In this document: piece after piece, positions 1 through 18,042 of the stretch
How positions within the stretch are numbered: the first letter of the stretch is position 1
Layout of the letters: each line of letters opens with the position of its first letter
From: Actinophytocola xinjiangensis
Lineage (GTDB): Bacteria > Actinomycetota > Actinomycetes > Mycobacteriales > Pseudonocardiaceae
Assembly: GCF_001921215.1 (NCBI RefSeq)
Contig: NZ_MSIF01000018.1
Coordinates: forward strand, 62,001-126,000
DNA: 64,000 nt
Direction: 5' to 3'
The notes under the pieces: generated by a model
Databases searched by the model: none
Told to the model about the DNA's origin: nothing
The model's input: only the letters and a program-made list of their open reading frames with translations
Position numbers and translations under genes: made by a program

Positions 1-1
1 G

Positions 2-3000
2 GCGGGCGCGGGGTACACGATGCTCGACCCGCGGTTCCCGGCCGTCCGGGTGCGCGCCATCCTCGACGCCACCGACGCCGTGCTGGTGGTCACCGACACC
101 GAGGGGACCACCTGGCTGGACCCGGGGGTGCCCGCGGTGGACGTCGACACCCTGCCGGCGGGGCTGCCCACCACCGCACCGGCGGTGAGCGTGACCCCCG
201 AGGACACCGCGTGCGTGATGTTCACGTCCGGGTCCACCGGCCGGCCCAAGGGCGTGTTCGCGCCGCACCGGGCGATCACCGGCACGCTGCTCGGCCAGTC
301 CTACGCGGACTTCGGCGCCGGCCAGGTGTGGTTGCAGTGCGCCCCGATGGCGTGGGACGCGTTCGCGCTGGAGCTGTTCGGGCCGCTGCTGCACGGCGCG
401 GTCTGCGTGCTGCAACCGGGCTCGGTGCCCGAGCCGGGCCGGATCGCCGCGCTCACCGTCGAGCACGGCGTCACCACGCTGTTCCTGTCGACCAGCCTGT
501 TCAACTTCCTGCTCGACGAGCACCCGGCGATGTTCGCGGGGGTGCGGCAGGTGATGACCGGCGGCGAGGCCGTGTCGCCAACGCACCTGGCGCGGCTGCG
601 GCACGCGTACCCGGCGATGCGGGTGGTGCACGCCTACGGCCCGGTCGAGCACATGATCTTCACCAGCTGCCACGACGTGCGGGGGGAGGACACCGGCGGC
701 ACCACGGTGCCGATCGGCCGGTCCCTGGCCGGTAAGCGTTCCTACGTGCTGGACGCCCGGCTCACGCCGGTGCCGGCCGGTGTTCCCGGCGAGCTCTACG
801 TCGCCGGGACCGGGTCCGCGCACGGCTACCTGGGCGAGCCCGCGCTGACCTCGGAACGGTTCGTGGCCAGCCCGTTCGAGCCCGGTGTCCGCCTGTACCG
901 CACCGGCGACCTGGTGCGGTGGCTGGCCGACGGGACCCTGGAGTTCCTCGGCCGCGCCGACGACCAGGTGAAGATCCGGGGCTTCCGCATCGAGCCCGGC
1001 GAGGTCCGCGCCGCGCTCGCCGCGCACCCCTCGGTGCGGCGCTGCGCCGTGACGGTCCGCGAGGACACGCCCGGCGACAGGCGGCTGGTCGCCTACGTGG
1101 TGCCCGAACCGGGCCTCACGCCGGCGGCGCTGCGCGCCCACGCGAGCGAGCGGCTGCCCGACCACCTGCGCCCGTCGGCCTACGTCCTGCTCGACGCGCT
1201 GCCGCTCAACCCGAACGGCAAGCTCGACCACGCCGCCCTGCCGGCCCCGGAGCGGGAGACGGTCACCGCGACCGCGCCGCGCACGGCGCGCGAGGAGATC
1301 CTGTGCGGGATCTTCGCCGAGGTGCTCGACGTCGACGAGGTCGGTGTGGACAGCGGGTTCTTCGACCTGGGTGGGCACTCGCTGCTGGCGGCGCGGCTGG
1401 TCGGCCGGGTGCGCACGGCGCTCGGGGTGGCCGCCGGGGTCGCCGACCTGTTCGCGGCGCCGACCGTGCGGGAGCTGGCGGCGCGGCTCGGCGGCGCGCA
1501 CACCCGGCCCCCGCTCGTCCCGGTGGAGCGGACCGGTGAGGTGCCGCTGTCCCCGGCGCAGAGCCGGTTGTGGTTCCTCGACCAGCTGCGCGGGCCGGAC
1601 TCCGCCTATGTGGTGGCGCACGCCCTGCGGCTGCGCGGCGGTCTGGACGTCGGCGCGCTGACCGACGCGCTGACCGACGTGGTCGGCCGGCACGAGGCGC
1701 TGCGCACCACGTTCCCGGCGGTGGACGGCGTGCCGCACCAGGTGATCCGGCCCGCCGGCCAGGTGCGCCTGACGGTACCGGTGATCCCGGTGTCGGATGT
1801 GGACACCGCGGTGGCCGGGGCGGCGCGCTACGCGTTCGACCTGACCGCCGAGCTGCCCGTCCGGGCGACGCTGCTGCGGGTGGCCGAGGCCGACCACGTG
1901 CTCGTCCTGGTGGTGCACCACATCGCGGCGGACGGGTGGTCGATGGGGCCGCTGCTGTCCGACCTGGCCACCGCCTACACCGCCCGCCTGGCCGGCGACA
2001 GTCCGGAGTGGACACCGCTGCCGGTGCAGTACGCGGACTACGCGCTGTGGCAACGGGATCTGCTCGCGTCGGTCGCGCCGGCGCAGCTCGCGCACTGGCG
2101 GGACGCGCTGGCCGGACTTCCCGAGGCCGTGCCGCTCGCGGTGGACCACCCGAGGGGCGGCACTGGCCGGGGCGAGGTGGTGCCGGTGGCCGTGCCCGCC
2201 GAGGTGCGCGACGCGCTGGTTGGCCTGGCCCGCCGAACCGGGACGACGCTGTTCATGGTGGTCCAGGCCGCGTTCGCGACCCTGCTGACCCGGCACGGCG
2301 CGGGCACCGACGTCCCGCTCGGCGCCCCGGTCGCCGGTCGCGCCGACGCCGCCCTCGACGACCTGGTCGGGTTCTTCGTCAACACCCTGGTCCTGCGCAC
2401 CGACACCTCCGGCGACCCCACGTTCACCGATCTGCTGGCCAGGGTCCGGGCGGCCGACCTCGCCGCGTTCGACCACCAGGACGTGCCGTTCGAGCACCTC
2501 GTGGAGGCGCTGAACCCGGCGCGGGCCGGCGACCGCAGCCCGCTGTTCCAGCACATGGTGGTGCTGCAGAACAACGCGGAGTCGGCGTTCACGCTGCCGG
2601 GGCTGGACGTGGCGGTGACCCCGGTGGAGACCGGCGCGGCCAAGTTCGACCTGGTCCTCGGGGTGAGCGAGTCCGGCGAGGGCATCACCGGCGGGCTGGA
2701 GTACGCGGCGGAGCGGTTCGACCGGGCGACGGCCGAGGCGCTGGTCACCCGGTTCGGCCGGATCCTCGCCGCCGTCGCGGCGGACCCGGACGTGCGGATC
2801 GGCGCGCTGGACCTGCTCGACGAGGACGAGCACCGCCTGCTGACCGCCGCCACCCCGGCGGCGCCGGAGACCGTGGCGTGCGTGCACGAGGTGGTCGCGG
2901 CCACCGCCGCCGCGACCCCGGACGCGGTCGCGCTCGTCGCGGACGGCGTGCCGGTCACCTACGGCGAGTTGGACGCGCGGGCCAACCGGTTGGCCCACCA

Positions 3001-4587
3001 CCTGGTGGCGGGCGGCGTGCGGCCGGGGTCGCTGGTGGCGATCCGGCTGGAGCGCGACGCGGACCTGGTGGTCGCGCTGCTCGCGGTCCTCAAGACGGGC
3101 GCCGGGTACACGATGCTCGACCCGCGTTTCCCGAAGGCACGGGTCCGCGCCATCCTCGTGGCCACCCGCGCCCGGCTGCTCACCGACGTCGCGGTACCGC
3201 CCGGTCTTCCGGACACCGCGCCGGCGGTGGCGGTGACGCCCGGGGACATCGCGTGCGTGATGTTCACCTCCGGCTCGACCGGCGTCCCGAAGGGGGTCGC
3301 CACCCCGCACGGCGCCCTGACCGCCACCCTGCTCGGACAGTCCTATGTGGACTTCTCGCCGGATGACGTGTGGTTGCAGTGCTCACCCGTGCCGTGGGAC
3401 GCCTTCGCGCTCGAACTGTTCGGGCCGCTGCTGACCGGGGCGACCTGCGTCCTGCAACCGGGCCACGTCACCGACCCGGCCGTCATCGCCGACCTGGTGC
3501 GCCAGCAGCGGGTCACCACCCTGCACGTGTCGGCGAGCCTGCTCAACCACCTCGTCGACGAGTACCCCGACACGTTCACCGGGGTACGGCAGGTCATGAC
3601 CGGCGGCGAACCCGCCTCGGTCCCCCACGTGCGGACCCTGCTGGCGCGTCACCCCGACCTGCGGCTGGTCAACGGCTACTCGCCCGTCGAGAACACGATC
3701 TTCACGCTGTGCCACCGGATCACCGCCGCCGACACCGACCTGCCGGCCATCCCGGTCGGCACGTCGATCCCCGGCACCCGCACCTACCTGCTCGACGCCG
3801 GGCTGCGCCCGGTCCCGCCAGGGGTGCCGGCCGAGGTCTACATGGCGGGCACCCTCGCCCACGGCTACCTGGGACAACCCGCCCAGACAGCGCAACGGTT
3901 CGTCGCCGACCCGTTCCAGCCGGGCAGCCGGATGTACCGCACCGGTGACCTGGCCCGCCGGCGCCCCGACGGGGTCATCGACTACCTCGGACGCGCCGAC
4001 GACCAGCTCAAGATCCGCGGCTTCCGGGTCGAACCGGCCGAGGTGGCGACCGCGCTCGCGACCTGTCCGGACGTGACGCGCTGCGCCGCGGTCGCCCGGG
4101 AGGACACCCCCGGCGACAAACGGCTCGTCGGCTACGTCGTCGGCGCACCCGGCCTGACCGCCGCCGCGCTGCACGAACACGCGCGGCAGGTACTGCCCGA
4201 ACACCTGCGCCCGTCGGCCTACGTCCTGCTCGACGCGCTGCCGATCAACGCCAACGGCAAGCTCGACCACGCCGCCCTGCCGGCACCGGCCCACGACCGG
4301 CCCGCCGGCCGGCCCCCGGCCACCCCGAGGGAACAGGTCCTCTGTGGCCTGTTCGCCGAACTGCTCGGCGTGCCCGAGGTCGGGGTGGACGACGACTTCT
4401 TCGTCCTGGGCGGCCACTCGCTGCTGGTGTCGCGGCTGGTGAGCCGCGTCCGCGCCGCGTTCGGTGTCGAACTGTCCCTGAAATCCGTGTTCGAGACCCG
4501 CACGGTGGCCGGCCTGGTCGCACGACTGGGCACGGCCGAGCGGGCACGCCCGGCCCTGCGCCGCCGGGCCCGGCCCGAGGAGGCCCT

Positions 4588-4591
<4 letters not shown>
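2..4591 (+). CDS. Nonribosomal peptide synthetase, 5'-truncated (A-PCP-C-A-PCP)
   Basis: Cytoplasmic NRPS assembly-line protein. The reading frame is open from base 2 and enters inside an adenylation domain, so the true start lies before the window. Domain order: A (FTSGSTG core near base 220, YRTGD near 895, NGKLD near 1215), PCP (GGHSLL near 1370), C (LSPAQ near 1550, HHIAADG near 1915), A (FTSGSTG near 3265, NGKLD near 4255), PCP (GGHSLL near 4410). Both A domains carry the unusual YTMLDP in place of YLPLDP, and YGPVE/YSPVE in place of YGPTE. Aligning to the GrsA pocket by eye gives D-A-L-F-M-G-A-I-F and D-A-L-H-M-G-G-I-F, which I cannot assign to a substrate. There is no E, MT or TE domain. 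The stop overlaps the next NRPS start (GTGA), so the two proteins are translationally coupled and act in series. Confidence 0.97.
1162..1244 (+). repeat. Near-identical A-domain end segment, copy 1 (copy 2 at about 4202-4284)
   Basis: The 83 bases coding for the end of the first adenylation domain (through NGKLD) recur at the end of the second A domain in the same gene with only about three differences. Surrounding sequence is clearly more diverged, which suggests recent duplication or gene conversion between modules. Confidence 0.75.
2366..2431 (+). repeat. Conserved C-domain segment repeated in all four condensation domains
   Basis: A run of about 66 bases coding GFFVNT...LRTDTSGDPTF is nearly identical at 2366, 5446, 8470 and 11542, one copy in each C domain. 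The DNA is more uniform than protein conservation requires, since the same synonymous codons are used across most of it. That makes it a likely site of recombination between modules. Confidence 0.7.
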
Positions 4592-14516
<9,925 letters not shown>

Positions 14517-14520
<4 letters not shown>

Positions 14521-14885
14521 CCACCACCGAAACCACCGCCGCCGCCCTGGCACACGAGTTCTACGCCCGCGTCGACGCGGGCGACATCGACGGCCTCGTC
14601 GCGATGTTCACCGACGACGCCGAGTACCACCGGCCCGGCTACCCGCCGGTGCTCGGCCAGTCCGGCATGGACCACTTCTACCGGTTCGAACGCGTCATCG
14701 CCGGCGGCGCGCACACCCTCGACGGGGTCGCCGTCACCGGCGACGAGGTCGCCGTGCGGGGCTCGTTCGCGGGCACCAAACGCGACGGATCGCCGGCCCG
14801 GCACCGCTTCGCCGAGTTCTTCACCCTCGGCACCGACGGGCGCTTCGCCCGCCGCGAGACCTTCTTCTCCGCCCCGCTCGTCTGA
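14517..14885 (+). CDS. SnoaL/NTF2-like small protein
   Basis: A 122-residue protein of the NTF2-like fold: ALAHEFYARVDAGDIDGLVAMFTDD is the typical first helix and strand, followed by a curved sheet and a conserved Arg/Phe-rich end. This family includes polyketide cyclases, ketosteroid isomerase relatives and many small ligand-binding proteins, so the reaction cannot be named from sequence. Its ATG overlaps the NRPS stop (ATGA), so it is coupled to the synthetase and probably acts on the peptide or a precursor. A second NTF2-like gene lies at 21297. Length is normal for the family. Confidence 0.85.
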
Positions 14886-14914
14886 CCTTCCCCCACTCGC
14901 ACAAGGAGATTCCG

Positions 14915-15970
14915 ATGACCGCGCTGCTCAACAAGCCCGAGACCACCTCCCCCGGCCACGGCGACGCCTTCACCCGCAACCTCTACAGCCTGCGCTACAG
15001 CCCCGACCTCGGCTGGCACGGCGGCACGCTCGCGCCGATGACCGACCTGCGGATGCACCCGGCCACCATCGGCCTGCACTACGGCCAGGTGATCTTCGAG
15101 GGGATGAAGGCGTTCCGCCAGGCCGACGGGTCGATGGCGGTGTTCCGCCCCTACGAGAACGCCCGCCGCTTCCAGCGTTCCGCCGCGCGCCTGGCGATGC
15201 CGGAGCTGCCGGAGGAGCTGTACGTGTCCGGTGTGGACCAGCTGGTGGCCGCCGACCAGGTCGAGCTGTCGGACGACCCGGACCACAGCCTCTACCTGCG
15301 GCCGCTCATGTTCGGCACCGACGCCAACCTGATGCTGCGCCCGTCGCAGGAGTACCTGTTCCTCGTGATGGCGTTCGTGGCCGGCGGGTTCTTCGGCGAC
15401 AAGGTCGAGCCGGTGTCGGTGCTGATCTCCCGCGACCAGGCCCGCGCCATGCCCGGCGGCACCGGCAACGTCAAGTGCGCCGCCAACTACGGCCCGTCCT
15501 TCGTCGCCCAGCGCAGGGCCCAGGAGGCCGGCTGTCAGCAGGTGGTGTGGCTCGACGCCGCCGAGCGCACCTGGGTCGAGGAGATGGGCGGCATGAACCT
15601 GTTCTTCGTGCGCGGCAACGGCGCCGGCGCGGAGGTGTTCACCACGCCGCTGACCGGCACGCTGCTGCCCGGAGTCACCCGGGACTCGCTGCTCACGCTC
15701 GCCGCTCAGCACGGCTACCGGGTCGGCGAGTCGCCGGTGTCGGTGGACCAGTGGCGCGCCGAGTGCGCGGCCGGCACCATCACCGAGGTCTTCGCGTGTG
15801 GCACCGCCGCCGTGGTGACCCCGGTCGGCCGGGTCCGCGACCGCGACGGCGACTTCGTGATCGGCGACGGCGAGATGGGTCCGGTCACCGGCACGCTGCG
15901 CTCGGCGCTGATGGCGGTGCAGCGCGGCACCGTCCCTGACCCGCACGGCTGGCTGCACCACGTCCGGTGA
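14915..15970 (+). CDS. ilvE: Branched-chain amino acid aminotransferase (class IV, PLP)
   Basis: PLP-dependent fold-type IV aminotransferase of 351 residues that interconverts Leu, Ile or Val with their 2-oxo acids using glutamate. Family marks: an N-terminal WHGGTLAPM-like segment, FEGMKAFR, PLP lysine in GGTGNVKCAANYG near residue 188, EEMGGMN, and a late GT-AAVV phosphate-binding turn. The start has a clear ribosome site (AAGGAG at 14902). It is 29 bases after the SnoaL-like gene in the NRPS operon. Within the cluster it is most simply read as supplying a branched-chain residue, consistent with the Leu-like A domain, or a nonproteinogenic analogue. It could equally be a housekeeping IlvE by sequence; location is the only argument for a cluster role. 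Confidence 0.93.
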   Translation: MTALLNKPETTSPGHGDAFTRNLYSLRYSPDLGWHGGTLAPMTDLRMHPATIGLHYGQVIFEGMKAFRQADGSMAVFRPYENARRFQRSAARLAMPELPEELYVSGVDQLVAADQVELSDDPDHSLYLRPLMFGTDANLMLRPSQEYLFLVMAFVAGGFFGDKVEPVSVLISRDQARAMPGGTGNVKCAANYGPSFVAQRRAQEAGCQQVVWLDAAERTWVEEMGGMNLFFVRGNGAGAEVFTTPLTGTLLPGVTRDSLLTLAAQHGYRVGESPVSVDQWRAECAAGTITEVFACGTAAVVTPVGRVRDRDGDFVIGDGEMGPVTGTLRSALMAVQRGTVPDPHGWLHHVR

Positions 15971-15978
15971 ACCGGGTC

Positions 15979-16389
15979 CTACCAGGCCGGGTCGACGCCG
16001 GCGGCGGCGGCGAGGGCGGCGAGCGCGTGCGGTGTCGCCAGCGTGTGCTCGACCAGCCCCGCCCCCGGCCCGGCGCCCGGCCGGTGGCCGCCCGCGACCG
16101 CGTCGTCGACCGCCATCGCGGCGGCGAGGCACTCGGCCAGCGCGGGCGGTCCGGTGTCGGTCAGCAGCACCAGGGTGCCGCCGAGGTGGCCCTGCCCCAG
16201 CACGGTCAGCGCCCACAGCGCGGCACCGGTCACGTGGTCAACACCCTGGGCAGCGCCATCGACACCGCCATCGACACCGCCCTCGACACCGCCCTCGACC
16301 CGGAAGGCGGGCGCGTCGGAGGGCACGAACAGGCACAGCGGGTCCGCGGCGCCCAGGCGTCCCACGCCGATCCGCGATGGTCCGGACAT
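15979..16389 (-). CDS. Small protein of unknown function with VDGG repeat
   Basis: A 136-residue protein I do not recognise. The N-terminal third contains a VEGG-VEGG-VDGG-VDG stretch encoded by a 12-base tandem repeat (16255-16302). The rest is Ala/Leu/Gly rich without signal peptide or clear membrane helix; LVLLTDTG and a C-terminal Ala-rich helix are the only landmarks. ATG at 16389 has a GAGGGG ribosome site and lies 12 bases after the stop of the XRE-type regulator on the same strand, so the two are probably cotranscribed. It could be a detached C-terminal part of that regulator. It ends 8 bases from the convergent ilvE stop. Confidence 0.65.
   Translation of the reverse strand: MSGPSRIGVGRLGAADPLCLFVPSDAPAFRVEGGVEGGVDGGVDGAAQGVDHVTGAALWALTVLGQGHLGGTLVLLTDTGPPALAECLAAAMAVDDAVAGGHRPGAGPGAGLVEHTLATPHALAALAAAAGVDPAW
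16255..16302. repeat. 12-bp tandem repeat, four units
   Basis: Four in-frame units of GCC(A/C)TCGACACC-type sequence sit inside the 136-residue gene; the last unit is degenerate. On the coding (minus) strand they give the Val-(Asp/Glu)-Gly-Gly repeats. Unit number could vary by slippage between strains. Confidence 0.85.
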
Positions 16390-16401
16390 ACGGCGATCCC
16401 C

Positions 16402-17652
16402 TCACAGCAGGGCCCCGACGAGCACGGGCACGGCGAACCGGGACTGCCCGGCCGAATGACTGACCAGCAGCAGGCCGCGCCGCACCAGATCGCGGACCAG
16501 CCCACCCGCGTCCGCGACGGTGCGGCCGGTGCCGGCGGCGACCTCGGCGAGGGTGCGGGCGGCACCGGCCAGCCCGACCAGCGCCGCGCGGTCGGCGGGG
16601 GCGAGCGCGGCGACCCGGGCGGCCAGCCGGGACATGAGGTCGGCGCCGACCAGCGCGGCGGGGTCGGCGCGCAGCACCTCGCGCAGCGTCGGCAGGTCGT
16701 AGACCGCCAGCCAGGACGCGGCGGCGGCCAGCGCGGGCGGCAACCCGTCGGTCAGCGCGCAGACCTCGGCGATGTCGGGGGCGTCGGCGGCGGACAGGTG
16801 CCGGGCGGCGGCGACGTGGTGGACGAACAGGCGCACCGCGGGTTCGTCGGCGAGCACGCGGGGCTCGGTGGCCACCGGCACCGGCAGCGGCGCGAGCAGG
16901 AACGGCCGCTCGCCGGGCAGGCCGCACGGGCCGTCGGCGGTGACCAGCACCCGCAGGCGCGGGCAGTCGCCGAGCAGGCCCAGCAGCGCGTCGGCGCGGG
17001 GGCGGGCGCCGGTGACACCGTCGACCACCAGCAGGGTGTCGCGGTCCCCGACCAGCTCGGCCAGCGCGGCGCCACCCCCGCTCGGGTCGAACAACGCGGC
17101 GGCGACCGAGCCGACGACACCGGCGAGCCGCAGGTCACGCACGGGCTGGGTGAGCGGACCGTCGGCGTGCGGCGCGCTGACCCACAGCACCGGGGTGCCC
17201 GCCCGGTGCAGCCGCGCGGCCACCTCGGCGGCCAGCCGGGTCCTGCCGACACCGGGAAGGCCGTGCAGGGTCAGCAGCCGGCCCTCGCCGCTGTCCAGTT
17301 CCCGCACCACCGCACCGAGTTCGGCGTCGCGGCCGAACATCGGGGTGAGCACGGTCGGCGGCGCCGCGACGTGCGGGCCGTACTCCTCGCGCAACGCCCG
17401 GCCCGCCCGCACACCCGCCGCCAACTCCAGGTCCTCACTCGCGCACCGGCCCAGCCGCAGGGCGCCGGTGAGCAGCCGGACGGTGTCCTGCCGGGGCCGG
17501 GCCTTGCCGCGTTCGAGGTCGCGGATGGCGCGGACGCTCACGGTGGACAGGTCGGCGAGCATGCGCTGGGTCAGGCCGACCGACGTGCGGTGCCTGCGTA
17601 ACAAGGGGCCGAACTGGGTCACGCTGTCGTCCGCCAGTGCGGTGTTGGCCAT
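16402..17652 (-). CDS. XRE-family regulator with NB-ARC-type ATPase domain
   Basis: A 416-residue DNA-binding regulator. Residues about 10-70 form an XRE helix-turn-helix (FGPLLRRHR, GLTQRMLADLSTVSVRAIRDLERG). A P-loop ATPase of the STAND/NB-ARC type follows, with Walker A HGLPGVGRT near residue 150 and LLVVDG-type Walker B. Full-length relatives usually continue into TPR repeats; this one stops after the ATPase and a winged-helix-like tail, so it is short. ATG at 17652 was chosen over upstream options because GGGAGG precedes it and the HTH begins right after. It is divergent from the secreted peptide gene across a repeat-rich promoter region, and followed by the 136-residue gene. Probable pathway regulator; ligand unknown. 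Confidence 0.85.
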   Translation of the reverse strand: MANTALADDSVTQFGPLLRRHRTSVGLTQRMLADLSTVSVRAIRDLERGKARPRQDTVRLLTGALRLGRCASEDLELAAGVRAGRALREEYGPHVAAPPTVLTPMFGRDAELGAVVRELDSGEGRLLTLHGLPGVGRTRLAAEVAARLHRAGTPVLWVSAPHADGPLTQPVRDLRLAGVVGSVAAALFDPSGGGAALAELVGDRDTLLVVDGVTGARPRADALLGLLGDCPRLRVLVTADGPCGLPGERPFLLAPLPVPVATEPRVLADEPAVRLFVHHVAAARHLSAADAPDIAEVCALTDGLPPALAAAASWLAVYDLPTLREVLRADPAALVGADLMSRLAARVAALAPADRAALVGLAGAARTLAEVAAGTGRTVADAGGLVRDLVRRGLLLVSHSAGQSRFAVPVLVGALL

Positions 17653-17703
17653 CACTCGTCCTCCCGGTCGCACGGTGTGCATGGCCCACTGTCGCGCCGG
17701 TCG

Positions 17704-17735
17704 GTTATCACCCCGGCATCCCCGGCTTAACCCCG
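17704..17735 (-). promoter_or_regulatory. Candidate operator/promoter of the XRE-type regulator
   Basis: On the minus strand three CGGGG-type repeats begin at 17735, 17724 and 17715 (spacings 11 and 9), followed directly by GATAAC as a possible -10. That would give a leader of roughly 45 bases. The spacing is less regular than in the plus-strand repeats of the same region. Confidence 0.35.
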
Positions 17736-17784
17736 TCACCAGCCACAACGCCGGACCGGGCCGAGCTGCCGGGGTGCAAACGCC

Positions 17785-17818
17785 GGGATAACCCCGGGAT
17801 AAAGCCGGCCCATAGCGT
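17785..17818 (+). promoter_or_regulatory. SARP-type direct repeats upstream of the small secreted peptide
   Basis: GGGATA occurs at 17785 and again at 17796, an 11-base step, followed about 10 bases later by a CATAGC/TAGCGT -10-like hexamer. SARP regulators bind direct repeats in this 11-bp register overlapping the -35 region. The 12 bases CGCCGGGATAAC at 17781 are repeated exactly at 21211 upstream of the second SnoaL-like gene. Confidence 0.5.
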
Positions 17819-17867
17819 CGAAGACGTCAAGCGAGACACCAGCCAGAATCCAGGGAGGAACCCCATC

Positions 17868-18038
17868 ATGTTCCGCACCGTCGCCGCCGCCGCCCGCCTC
17901 GCCGTCGCCACCGCCGTCACCGTCGCCGCCCTCACCGCCGGCGCCGCCGCGATCGCCACCGCCGACGTCACCGACACCGTGCCCCCCACCACCAGCACCG
18001 ACACGCCCGCCCCGCCGCCCAGCGACCCCTGGGACTGA
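17868..18038 (+). CDS. Small secreted peptide (56 residues)
   Basis: Starts at ATG 17868 with a strong AGGGAGGA ribosome site. Residues 1-32 are a signal peptide (basic MFRTVAAAAR, Ala/Val-rich core, ATA-D as likely cleavage site), leaving an acidic, Thr/Pro-rich mature peptide of about 24 residues ending PPPSDPWD. There is no cysteine and no leader motif of a known RiPP family. It lies between two ATPase-type regulators, has SARP-like repeats in its promoter, and ends 4 bases from the convergent SARP stop. Possible extracellular signal or wall-associated peptide, but function is unknown. Good ribosome site plus a well-formed signal peptide make it a real gene. Confidence 0.7.
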   Translation: MFRTVAAAARLAVATAVTVAALTAGAAAIATADVTDTVPPTTSTDTPAPPPSDPWD

Positions 18039-18042
18039 CCCG

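Noticed and set aside
15967-17601. 544-residue plus-strand frame antisense to the XRE regulator
   Set aside because: Gly/Gln/Arg shadow; the minus strand has the HTH and P-loop, with ribosome site.
16402-17748. Longer version of the XRE regulator starting at 17748
   Set aside because: The extra residues lack similarity, and the ribosome site GGGAGG fits the ATG at 17652.
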